Assembly: GCA_022606135.1 (NCBI GenBank)
Contig: JABYQN010000004.1
Span: forward strand, 2,418,001 to 2,482,000
DNA from: Fomes fomentarius
Taxonomy: Eukaryota; Basidiomycota; Agaricomycetes; Polyporales; Polyporaceae
Direction: 5' to 3'
DNA length: 64,000 nucleotides
A model generated the notes under the pieces. That model did not search any database and was not told the origin of the DNA. It saw nothing but the letters and a program-made list of their open reading frames with translations. Both the position numbers and the translations under genes were made by a program. The stretch's first letter is position 1. The number at the start of each line of letters is the position of its first letter. Positions 29,230 to 40,260 of this stretch are shown in pieces.

Positions 29230-31017
29230 ATGTCCGGACTCGCAAAGCACGACTCCACTGAGCGTCGCATCGAGGACGTCGAGAAGGAAGTCGTCTCCAT
29301 CTCTAGCGGAGAGACTTCACAACGTGCGTTTGTCTTTATCTACTGTTTCATTCACTGCTCACATTCATTCAACACAGAGCAAGCTGGTATCGATGCTGAG
29401 GTGGCAGGTGAGCAAGCATCTTCGCGTCGCGGTTCATACCTATAAGATTCACGTGCTCGTTGCGCAGAGTTCTTCGCTAAGCAGGGCACCAGTGGCCCCA
29501 TTGAAATTGACGAGGAGACGAACAGGAGGCTGAGATGGATGGTTCACAAGCGTGTTCTGGTGCGCATGCTCGCTGCTAGTACTTGTTCGCGGCGCTCACA
29601 CGAATCTGTAGGTGGTCATGGTCACCATCTACTTCGCCCAGGCGCTTGACAAGGGGTGGGGCTTATTGCAAACGACCTGTTTTCATTCACAGGACTGACC
29701 CAGATTGCCCGTAGGACGATCAACTTCGCGTCCATCATGGGCATAATCGAGGACACGAATCTCCATGGGCAACAGTATCCTTAGCTCACAACTTGCGGTG
29801 CGTCTTTAATCTCCTCGTTGCCTCGCTGTTGGCTGACATTGTGCTCCAGTGTATATTGCCATGTGAGTATCCGCTCCGCTACCGAGCCTCCTCTCATGAG
29901 ACTGTCTGCTCGCTAGTCTGATCTGGGAGTTCCCCACCAACCGTCTCATCCAACGTCTGCCTATCGCTGAGTACCTTGCTTTCAAGTAAGCGATCTCCTT
30001 CCATCGCAATGTCACACACTGATTGTTCTGTGTAGTATCGCTGCTTGGGGTGCCGTGCTGGCTACTACGGCGGTTTGCGAAGACTTCACGGGCCTTACCA
30101 TCGTCCACACCCTTCTTGGTGTCTTCGAGTGTGTCTGGCAACCTGCCTTCGTCTACATGTCGACGATGTGCTATCGTCGCGAGGAGCAGGCCCTCGTCGT
30201 CGGCGCATCAAGATGCTGTTATAGTGCGGCTTACTAGTTCACAAACGGCATGCCCACTGGTCTCGGTGCATTCGCCAACCTGATCATCAAGGATTTTGGA
30301 CACACCGTGTTGCAGACGTGCCTCCTCAACATCGCGCAGGGTGCAGTTATCATGTTCTTCTTCAGCGGTGCGTACCTCTCCAAGCACATCAAAGGATTCT
30401 GCTCGCCATCATCTACACATTGCCCAACATCATCGGCATGATTGTTTTCTTGACGGTCCAACTCGCCAAGACACCAAGGTTGGGCTGTTCATCTCGTTCT
30501 AGTGAGTCCGAACTCATCCCTCCGCTGACGTCTTCGACAACTGACGACTCTTCTCAGTCTGACCATGGCCTTCGGTGCTGTCTCCGTGCTCAATCTGGCG
30601 GTGATGTCCAACAATGTTGCGGGGCGCACGAAACAAGTCGTCGCCTCCTCGCTCGTGTACATTGCTTGGGCAGTCGGCAACGCAGTCGGTCCGCAAGTCT
30701 TCCGGGCGGATGACGCTCCGCGTTACATCAAGGCCTTTATCGCGCACATGGTCATGTACGCGCGGTCGCCCTGCTCTTCTTCCTCCGGGGCTATCTCATG
30801 CGTCAGAATGTCCTCAAGCGCCGTGCTGCTGCGCTTCGGGAGTCCACCGCGAGTGGCGAGGACACGGTACGTACCCGTTGCTTATCTGCATCGATGCGCT
30901 GGATAGACAAAACTGACGGAATCTCTTCTTCACGTAAAGGATGAGCACCTGGGTCACAGGCATGCTTTCGACGATCTCACGGACCAGGAGAACCCCGACT
31001 TCCGTTATACGTACTAG
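29230..31017 (+). pseudogene. DAL5-like MFS transporter (anion:cation symporter family), decayed
   Basis: ATG 29230 starts an acidic cytoplasmic head (MSGLAKHDSTERR). Several short exons follow: FFAKQGTSGPIEIDEETNRRLRWMVHKRV, ASIMGIIEDTNLHGQQY, IWEFPTNRLIQRLPIAEYL, NIAAWGAVLA, TVLGVFE-type helices and AGRTKQVVASSLVYIAWAVGN. The tail is RYTY with TAG at 31015. The domain order matches allantoate permease-like transporters. Lesions: TAG at 29788-29790 where LTTC should follow Trp, a shifted stretch near 30215-30240 ending in TAG, and a frame change near 30758. The gene is therefore not expected to be functional. Confidence 0.8.
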
Positions 31018-31296
31018 GTCGCTGGAGCTGGCGGCGCGGTTTCTTCCGCTCGCTCGTTCGCCCGGGTCTTGTCCACGACTTACGATACTGTAATGAATGC
31101 CACGGCATCGTCCTATTGTGCTTCGCTCCTTGTATTTCTAGGCGGATCGTTTTACGCAAAATTATGATATCACCCAATCTCTGATGTCGCAATTCGGCGC
31201 AGGTGCTGCGCTAATCCACATATGTAATACGGCTTACAAGGAACATACATGAAAGGAAGATGCCACATGGAGAACAGTAGTAATGCGAATCCGCCC
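31018..31296. other. Intergenic, convergent 3' ends
   Basis: Non-coding gap between the tail-to-tail transporter remnant and the AsaB-like gene. Nothing else seen. Confidence 0.5.
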
Positions 31297-32256
31297 TTAC
31301 TCCGCATCGAAAACCAATGCGCGGACCTCGATAGACTGCCTATACGGCGCATCCTTCGGACTACTCACGTCCGTAAACGCGGTGTGCGGCGTCAGGCGCG
31401 CCTTATCCTCCTCCGAGTCATAGCACTTGATGAGCGTGACTTCGTCCGGGGTCTGGTTCCCAAGGTAGTACCACTGTAGGTTCGGATTGTAGCGTACGGA
31501 GTAAGTTGACCCTGTGCGATGCGGGTACACGAGGTCAACATGGACGAGGTCCTTCTCGTCAAGCGTGCGCCAGTCCGCGACGGCCAACGGCTTGTGCGCG
31601 ACCGGGTTCGCGATCGGGCGCCAGAGGTTGATAAGGCGCACGCGCGATTTGAGAAGGCGGTCTGCCTCGTCGGGCAAGTGGTATTGTACGCGCGCGTGGC
31701 TCGCCTGGTACGTCTGGTCGATGTGGACCATCTCCTGCCAACGGAACTGTAAGTGCGACACAACAATATCGACACATGAATGATACGTGCTGCTGGACCC
31801 CGATTCTTCGGGTCGGACTGGTCCGATGCGGGATTGCGCCTGCAAACGGATAGTTGTGATGTCAGTGGCAGTCACTCTTAATAATACTTGTACGTTTCTC
31901 AAACATGCTCACCGGATAGTATGATCAAATATATAGACACGCTTGGCGCCTGTCACCTTCTTCAAGATCGTCTCGACCTCGGCGTAGTACTTGAGCTTGA
32001 TTGTCTCCTCGTCGATGAACTCCTTCTCGACGCTGGGCCAACGCACGAACTGGAAGCCGTGCGTGTCGAGGGTGAACTCTGCCTCGCGGCCGCGGGCGTC
32101 GTGCACGACAACGGGGTGCGGATCCCTTCCGACATTGGTCTTGTACTCGCCAGGGCCGTTTGTAACGACCGACCGTGGCGGACTATCGTCGAGAGGTTTG
32201 TACCAGTTCAGCGTTGTCGGGACATCGTGAGGAGCAGGGGCAGTTGCAGTAGGCAT
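31297..32256 (-). CDS. AsaB / GA4-desaturase-like oxidoreductase
   Basis: ATG at 32256, TAA at 31299-31297. The first exon encodes the family N-terminus (NWYKPLDD, DPHPVVVHDARGRE, LDTHGFQFVRWPS, VTGAKRVYIFDHTIR). A 62-bp intron (GTGAGC...TTGCAG) and a second intron near 31790-31740 follow. The rest holds VHIDQTY, RVQYHLPDEAD, INLWRPI, YSVRYNPNLQWYYLGNQTPDEV and TPHTAF, ending in the family signature RQSIEVRALVF. HIDQT and HTAF look like the metal-site region of a 2-oxoglutarate type fold. The family (AsaB, GA4 desaturase-like, CmcJ-like) modifies fungal secondary metabolites. TATATATAAG lies about 55 bp upstream of the ATG (32307-32318). It appears intact; the second intron borders are uncertain. 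Confidence 0.85.
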
Positions 32257-34085
32257 TGTGAAGAGTGCGTTTGCCTGTAACAATTCGGTCTGACAAAACT
32301 TCGACCTTATATATACTGTAGTACGTCCTTCAATGCGTCAGCACTGAGAATCTGACAGGCGCCATAGAGCCATTTCTGAGGCTGTTGACGCAATCGGTGC
32401 AGCTCTGTATCTGGGAAGTCCGAGCATACTCGGACTTAAAGGCTCGTAAGCTGGAGGTCTTTTCATGGTCACATTGTCAGCAAATTGGAAAACGGCGCGG
32501 CACTTACGATACACACAAACGAGTCAATCCGAGGGCCTAGTCGCGAGGGAGATAAGCAACACCGGGCTTCCACTGGTCGCAAGTTGAGGACTACTTACCG
32601 TACACTGTACACAATCGACAGACCACGGCTGACGATGCCGAGTTCCGTCCTTATATGTGATGCGGATCTAGGGGCTGACGGGACAAATCAGGGCGCATGC
32701 CCTGGTGAAGGGAAGGGAAACCGAGGGAGAGCACTCGAGTTTGAGCTTAAATGATGACAGACAAAGTTGTCAGCACAGTATGGGTGCTCCGACTGCCGGA
32801 CTCGACGATCTTTGTATCCGGCAAGTCGGACTCAAAGCGATATTCAACTCATGCGAGGATCGAAAACATTAACCCCACCAGCAGAACAATGAAGATAGCC
32901 ACAGAAGGAAGACGGCTCACATGCAATACTGAAGTCGGCGGTAGTGCCTGAGCGAGATATCGCAGTATGCCGGTAGCCATATTTGTACCTCGTGAGTATA
33001 TCATGGCTTTGGAAAGATCTCCATAGATCTGTGGATGCCAGTCGTGGCTAAGTTCGTTTTACCCCATAGCGTCGTTCTTTATTCAACGTCATGAAATCTC
33101 GGAAGAGCTCCTCCGCCTGTCGTACCTTTGCTCATCTAAAGGGGAGTCAACTCCACGTGGCGAGCACTCGTTGAAGATGAGATGCAAATGCTGCCAGGCG
33201 ACTCGAGAACAGTGGTGCCGCCGCACCCTGACATTTACCGACTCCTCGTTGGGTTTGCTGCAGTGGCCACGCAGTTGTCGGGTGGATCGTCGGGCTTCAC
33301 GTCATTGCGAGTTACATCGTCGAGTCAAGCAGCATCGTGAAGGCAGGAATGAAGATCTCAGGTACCGGAACCAGCTGCGCAGTGTGGATAGCGGTGAATA
33401 TATTTAGAGGACTAAGTATGACCAAGCGAAGGGGTCAGGGCCTCCCGCGCACGACGCGCTGCACATGGGACCATCGGCAGTTGCCGAGCGACCATCCTCA
33501 GCTCCGAGTCCAACTTCAACATCTCATTTCCAAGTCCAACTGCATCCAAGTCGCCGTGCTCTCACCGCTAATTCAGACTCACTCAGACTCATGCCGTGGC
33601 TACTAAGCGATTCCTAGTCTGAATCATCCTTAAGTCGTATCCGACGGACAGCGTGGAAGTTTACATGGCCCCATGGAGACAAAAACGATACCGATGCCTC
33701 TGTAACCTCATCCACAATTACTTTGAAGGCCAGTGCTCTTTCTAAACACCCGCACGCGTTTTCTGTGACAATGCTATTGAGTACATTATGTCACCGGGCT
33801 GACTCTGAGCGGGCTGATCTAGCCCGCAACGGTGTCTTTAGCGCACCGCAGCGTGGTCCTGGCCCTCGAAGAAGTTGTAGGAGTCAATGCTTCTTCTATT
33901 CATAAGCGGCCTGCTGGTTGGCGGAGCTCTGCCGGAAAGGTCTCTCGTTCCCTCGTGCGGAGAATCAAGCTCGCGGCACATGGCGAGTTCTTCTTTGTAA
34001 CATGGGTCGAGATGGATATAACCCGCTCTCGCACGACAGACTTCGTCCCGTCCAGTGCATTGATCACCGCCCTACAGTCTATGCC
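32257..34085. other. Intergenic, about 1.8 kb
   Basis: Contains the AsaB-like promoter at its left end. Short open stretches around 33170-33610 have no recognisable domain. No tRNA or repeat seen. Confidence 0.45.
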
Positions 34086-35349
34086 ATGGCCCTCGCTTCG
34101 CGGCTAGGTGTTCTCTTCCTGACCCTGCTGTCTGTTGCCTGCGCGGCGGCCGCATCGCCGCTGCAGACAACTTCACGACGTGATGAGCAGGCTACAATCA
34201 GCCCACTTACGCAACCGCAAATTGTGTCCTTCGCGCCCTACTCTTTCTTTGCTGCCACCGCATATTGCCCCCCACGTACGACGGTCAATTGGAGCTGCGG
34301 GCACGACTGCCAAGGCAATCCCAATTTCCAAACCGTCGACGCCGGTGGTGATGGCGCGCTCATACAGTTCTGTGAGTTGCCTTTTATACTATACCCCTGG
34401 AGTTTCAAACTCACGATTCTTGATGTAGGGTATGTCGGATACGACCCTGACTTGGAAGAGGTCATTGTAGCTCATCAGGGCACCGACCTGCTCGCAATGT
34501 GCGTTAGTTGTATTCACTGTCAGTATTGAAGCTTACCTGAGACGATACGTAGCATCCCCCTTCTCACAGATGCCGACTTCCTGCCTTTACCGCTGTCTTC
34601 AGATCTCTTCCCGGGTGTACCGCCTTCAGTGCTCGTGCACAATGGATTTTCCGATGCACAAGCCGCGTGAGCAGTATGATCCACTAATTCATCAACAATC
34701 TAATGATGCATTCCGCTCAGTACATCTACGTCCATTCTGAACGCTGTGCAGACTACGATGGAGCAATTTAGGACAAGCAAAGTCACGACCGTTGGTCACT
34801 CTCTCGGTATGTTTGACAAGACTCTCTGATCAGGTGATCGTACCCTGAACGCTTCTGTTCAGGCGCTGGGATTTCGCTTCTTGACGCGATCTTCCTCCAT
34901 CTGCAAATTCCCGACGCGACGGTCCGCTTTGTCGGATTCGGCTCGCCCAGGGTGCGTTTGCTGTTTGTACATCTATCACCGTCTCGGAGTTGACATCTTC
35001 TTTTACAGGTGGGAGATGATCCCTTTGTCAACTGGGTAGATACGCTCGGGATCCAGGTCAACCATATATCCAACAAGAAGGATTTGGTGACTATTCTACC
35101 CCTGTTCTTACTCGGATACCGCCATATCAGCGGCGAAATACACATCAACGAGCAGAGTCAATGGAACGACTGCCCTGGTCAGTAAGATTCCCCTCAGTCT
35201 TGGTACTAAACACGCGACTGATACCAGGAGTAGGGCATGATAACCCTAGTACCAAATGTGAGGTGGGCGACACCGATCTTTTACTCAATTTCAACCTCGT
35301 AGACCATGCCGGACCATATGACGGTGTTTTGATGGGATGTGTACTGTAG
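34086..35349 (+). CDS. Secreted class 3 lipase, copy 1
   Basis: Seven exons: 34086-34371, 34429-34498, 34553-34666, 34721-34806, 34863-34951, 35009-35177 and 35234-35349. All junctions keep frame and give 309 aa. Signal peptide MALASRLGVLFLTLLSV... ends at an Ala-rich stretch, then SRR, a possible Kex2 site. Fungal class 3 lipase features: YCPPRTTVNWSCG, VIVAHQGTD, nucleophile motif GHSLG (split by an intron), FVGFGSPRVG, catalytic Asp in KKDLVTILP, and His in YRHISGEIH. The C-terminus has DHAGPYDGV. It would hydrolyse lipid esters outside the cell. It is a tandem paralog of the gene at 36547 but has two additional introns. Confidence 0.9.
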
Positions 35350-36546
35350 TATACGTCGATGCTTGCCATTGCTCGCTATACTCATGTGAACTTTCCCCTC
35401 CCCTCGAAGTATTACCTTGACATGGGGTAATACTTGACATGGAACGGTTCTTCAGGTACGTGGACTATTACATGATGCTGACGTTCGAACAGACACGATC
35501 GCTATGTTCACATACCGGCACCGGCATAGCCAGTAACCGAGGTGTCTCAGGATGCCAAATAGTTTATGCTCAACGCTCATCAGATTCTACGAGACTCGGA
35601 CATTGCACGCGACGGACGACAGACTGTCATGACCGGAAAGCCCGAGAATTTCCCCTCCCTAGACCACCAAAGCATCAACTTTCGGGACCGTTGCCACTTA
35701 TGCTCACACGGAAGTCTAGCCATCCAGGTACCATCGCTTCTCTCGCAAACATGGTGTAAGGTCTCTGTAACTTACGCTGTAAGTCCTATAGCTTGTTTAA
35801 AGATCGCCGAGGGGCGTGCGAACATATGACCCCAACCTGTTCTAGGCGCTTAGGATAGTCTCGGCGTCCTGCAGCTGGTTCACCTGATCTCCTACCAAGT
35901 TGACGTTGGCTTGGAGGCATGCCTCCATCACCGCGTTTTTGACGCACCAACACCGTATTCCATGCCCCCATGCCAACTCTGACAGTCTGCGCGACCGAGT
36001 ACCGTGCATGTCAAGGTCAATCTCCCACCAGCTGCACTTCGCTACTCACAAGTGTGGCACCTAGTCTAATCTCTGCTATCTCAATGACATCCAGGATGCC
36101 ATGGCCTTCCGGAGTAGGCAATGATGAGCACTTCGAACATAGCTGATGCATGTGCTCCCCATTTCTACCCCAGACGTCTGCTGATGCCGCCCACCACGTT
36201 CGTGACCTCGCGACCGCACTCTGTTCCCCGCATGTCTGATATCTGATGACATTTTGAAGGCAGGGCAGAACATGGAAGCCCGCAAGCACTGTCGCTCCGT
36301 CGACAAGACGCGTGGATCCGTGGTCACCGTCCAAGACCGGCGACAAGGGTTGCGGTCTGACGACCTATGCTAGGAGGAGTATAAAAGAATCTGCACATCG
36401 TGGCTCTCCACTCGAGTCCGTGGTTTCCCTAACCTCCGGTCGATCGCTGCTGCAGCCTCCCCGGGCACGGCCCCAAGTTCTCACACCCGACGCCGAAGCC
36501 GACGTTCGCAGATCCCTATTAGGTTCTCCGGCCCGCGCTGATCAAG
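35350..36546. other. Intergenic between the lipase pair
   Basis: About 1.2 kb without a supported gene. TATAAAAG at 36379-36386 lies about 160 bp before the second lipase ATG and is its likely TATA box. A short repeat around TAATACTTGACATGG occurs near 35410-35441. Confidence 0.5.
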
Positions 36547-37788
36547 ATGTTTGGGTCATTCTGGCGAGCGAAAGCCTTCGTGGCGCTCGTGGCGCTCTGC
36601 ACTCAAGCGGCTGCACTCCCCGCGCCCGAGAAGCGCCAGGGAATCGCACTACTAACGATAACCCAGATTGCGGCCTTCCGCCCGTACACACACTACGCGA
36701 GCACTGGGTACTGCTCTCCGAAGTCGACCCTCGCGTGGAATTGCGGTGCGAACTGTGACGCGAACCCACAGTTTGTCCCTGTTGCGTCTGGCGGCGATGG
36801 AGTTATCACCCAGTTCTGTGAGTCTTGTACCCGAGCAGCGATAGAGCTCAAGGAAGCTGAATTGCTTGGGGGAGCGAACACCCGACGTCCCTGAGTCCTG
36901 TTTTGAGATTTCCTGAGCTGACCTTTGGTTCTTCTGGCAGGGTACGTCGGGTTTGACCCGAAGCTCGACGAAGTCATTGTCGGGCACCAGGGCACTGACC
37001 AGGACAAGATGTGAGTCGTGACTGTGTCTCCTATCTTCCTAGTTTACTATCGCTCTCACGACACTGAATATGCATTCTACCGCAGTGTTCCACTTCTCAC
37101 CGATGGGGATATCATCTTCGACCCGCTGGACAAGAAACTGTTCCCGGGGCTTCCCAGCAGCATCAAGGTACACAGCGGGTTCTCGGGCTCGCAGGCTAGA
37201 TCGGCATCCGGAGTCCTTGCAGCTGTAAAGACCGCGCTCGCCAAGTTTGGAACGAAGAAAGTGACGGTCACTGGCCATTCGCTCGGTGAGTCCACATGTG
37301 CCTGCTCACCTAGTCCTAGTAGACTCGCTGACATGTGAAACATCCAGGGGGCGCCATCGGACTCATCGATGCTCTCTTCCTTCACATTCAAAACCCCGGG
37401 ATCACTACGCGCTTCGTAGGCTACGGCTCGCCGCGTGTCGGGAACCAAGAATGGGCGGACTACATCGATTCTCTACCAATCTCCGTGACGCGTATCAACA
37501 ACAAGGAGGATATCGTTCCAATCCTCCCGGGCCGATTCTTGGGATACCATCACGCCTCCGGCGAGGTTCATATCCAGGAGTCTGGTGCCTGGCTTGCATG
37601 CCCAGGTACGTTTGCTTTCGAGTTCGTGCCACATGTCGAATCATAGACTTATAGATGCCGGCGTCTTCGCAGGCCAGGACAACACCGACGCTAGGTGCAC
37701 GATCGGCACCGTTCCGAATATCTTTGAGGGTGAACCCAATGATCATGACGGACCTTATGACGGAATTGAGACTGGGTGTGACCAGTGA
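36547..37788 (+). CDS. Secreted class 3 lipase, copy 2
   Basis: Five exons: 36547-36817, 36941-37010, 37086-37285, 37348-37605 and 37673-37788, total 304 aa. Signal peptide MFGSFWRAKAFVALVALCTQAAA is followed by PEKRQ, a Kex2-type processing site. Lipase motifs: YCSPKSTLAWNCG, VIVGHQGTD, GHSLG, FVGYGSPRVG, catalytic Asp in KEDIVPILP, His in YHHASGEVH, and DHDGPYDGI. Same orientation as the first lipase and clearly paralogous, with four intron positions shared (exons of 70 and 116 bp have identical lengths in both). Intact. Confidence 0.92.
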
Positions 37789-37937
37789 TCTATACTTGTG
37801 ATACCGTTGACCAGATGGTGGCCCGACAAGTGAACACGATATCGGTATATGACTGTATGACCTCGAAATCAATATACAGTAACGCCGCTGCAAATGGCGC
37901 AGGCTTCGCGAAATGGAGGCCATATGCGCCAGGCACT

Positions 37938-37982
37938 GAGAGGGGTGAGTCTAAGGTGAGAGGGGTGAGTCTAAGGTGAGAG
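37938..37982. repeat. Short tandem repeat, GAGAGGGGTGAGTCTAAGGT unit
   Basis: A 20-bp unit is present twice and partly a third time, between the lipase 2 and aldehyde dehydrogenase stop codons, which converge here. Confidence 0.7.
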
Positions 37983-37992
37983 TGGGAACCAT

Positions 37993-40260
37993 TCAGGCCG
38001 TCAGGGCTTTCAGGCCCTTCAGCTGCAGCAGGTGCCGATACTTGGTGAGTAGGACTGAGGATGCGCCGACGAGCGTGCACGCGAGCCAGAAGGCCCACCT
38101 CTTCTGAGCCGGCGGGGGCCTATTCTTCGGCCGGGGAGGAAGCGACGGGGTGATGTAGCCCAGGTACTTCTTATACGTGTCCTTGTATGGCGGGAAGCGG
38201 AAACCAAACACCAACGTGTCAACCCTGCCACGGAAGATGAGTGGACCGGCAAGTGATCAGTGTGGGTGGTGAGGGACATACCAGCTGGGGCTGTCGAGGG
38301 AAACTCGATAGTGAGTAAACTGCTCAAATGCGTGCTTCCCCGCGTAGTACCCATCTAAGCGCGCAAGCGCGTTAACTACATCACATATAGCGCGCAGTGA
38401 AAACGGTCTACTTGCATCCGCTCGCACCAATCCCGCCCACGGGGAGGCCAGGGACGGCTGGACTGATGACGACCTCGTTCGCAAGCGCGGCGCCGCTCTT
38501 GGTGTTGGAAAAGACTATGAGATACAGTCGCAGCATTAGCTAATACCAGGCAGCCTGAGGAGTGTTCACGCTAACCTTTCTCTTGGAACTTCTTGTCAGG
38601 CGAGAACGCGTACACACAAAGCGGATGCTCCCTGTAGTTAGACGTTGCATCAGCTCCGCCTCCGGTAGCTGATCGAGGATGAGAGACTGACCTAGAACGA
38701 ATGAAGGCAATCGCGTCATCCACATCCTCGACGGGGATAATGAGTAGAACGGGTCCGAAAATCTCCCTGAGTCACAATTCAGATGAGCTGCATGGGTGAC
38801 TGGTCCAACATCCGCGGGCAGCACGGCTACTCACTCGCTCATCAAAGAGTCTTCCGCCGTGACATTGTTCACGATCGTCGGCGCAACATATCTCTTCGCG
38901 ATGTCGACCTGACCACCGCGGACGATCTCACCCTTCGTACCATCAATGAGTCCCTCAATCCGCGCGGCGTGCTGTTCTGTCACTATACGAGAGAAGGAGT
39001 CGGAATTCTCCGCGCCGTCGGGGTAGAAAGAGTCGTAGCTACGCCTATAGTGAGCTCACGTGACTCGTACGAGAGAGAGTGACGACTCACGTATCCTTCA
39101 GCGCAGTGAGCAATATCTCCTGGAAAGAGCGAGGGACAAGGATGTACTCCGGTGCCGTGCATACCTGCCCTCGTAGGGTGAATGAGGAACATATGAGTAG
39201 CAGAAGACGCTTGAGAGGCATACCTGGCCTGCGTTTCCAAAGCGACCCCAGAGAATGCGCTTCGCAGCAACCTTTACATCGACCTTGGGGTCGATTACAA
39301 CCGGATTTTTTCCTCCGAGCTGCCAAACAGGATGTGCCTTTAGCACAAAAGATAATAACAGGATTCCGGACAAACTGACCTCCAGAGTCACCGGAGTAAG
39401 GTGCTTTGCCGCTGCCAGCGCGATGATGCGGCCGACACGTTCACCACCTGATCATATTTGAGGCATAAGAAGAACTCTGCTAGTGTCAGAACATACCGAT
39501 GTACATGATGTGATCCCAACGCAAGTCGAGGATCTGCAAGACGCAAGACAATTAGACTGACGTTGATGAGGGCAAGCATATCGTCAATATACCTTCTGCA
39601 TTTCGGGAACCCCTCCCTGAACAATATGATACAGATCCTGGTCTATATACCGAGGGAGGAGCTCGGCAAGGAGCTTGTTGAGGTGCGAGTTCGTCTCTGA
39701 AGGCTTCACCACCACCGCGCACCCCGCTGCGATTGCGCTCACCTGAGCACACCAGTCATCAGTGTCAAGGCCAATTTCAACAAGGATTAGTCACAAGACA
39801 CACTAGTGGGCCGAGAGTGAGGAAGATCGGAACGTTGAAGGCGGAGATGACGAGCACGACTCCTTTGGGCTCCGCCTTGAGCTTCGGGCCCATGGCGAAG
39901 TAGCTCAGGTTGAAGTCGGTTGCCTGCGAAGCGGTCCAACGCTCCACGTTATCGTACGCGAGCCGTACATCCTTGTATGTGGGCCCAAAGTCGTATAGCT
40001 CCGTCTCAAGAGCGGGCCGACCGAGGTCCAGCTTCAGGGCCTCTATGAGCCTCTGTTCGTTGTCCTTGATGAGGTACCCAATCTGCGCGATTTGCTCTTT
40101 GCGGAAAGCGATCGATTTTGCCTTGTCGGCATAGAAGGCTCGGCGCGCGGTCGCATGGATCTACAAGGATGACACGAGGTCAGCGCGACACATGGAGAGT
40201 AGCTGTACAGTGCAAGCGTACCTCGGGAATCTCTTCCAAGGGAGTGAATTGGTCCGTCAT
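37993..40260 (-). CDS. Fatty aldehyde dehydrogenase (ALDH3/Hfd1-like), intact copy
   Basis: ATG at 40260 (MTDQFTPLEEIPE), TGA at 37995-37993, with several short introns. Motifs in order: RRAFYADKAKSIAFRKEQ, LKLDLGRPALETELYDFGP, PKLKAEPKGVVLVIS, CAVVVKPSE, VTLELGGKNP (catalytic Glu), GNAGQVCTAPEY (catalytic Cys, junction near 39170), TAEDSLMSEIFGPVL, VGGIGASG and HAFEQFTHYRVSLDSPS. The C-terminus has a hydrophobic helix (WAFWLACTLVGASSVLL), the tail anchor typical of ALDH3A2/Hfd1. It would oxidise long-chain aldehydes to acids at a membrane. It may act on the aldehyde expected from the nearby PKS; inference. A decayed paralog faces it at 44833. Confidence 0.9.

Noticed and set aside
33171..33606. 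Short plus-strand frames before lipase 1
   Set aside because: Frames change without splice signals and no family is recognisable.
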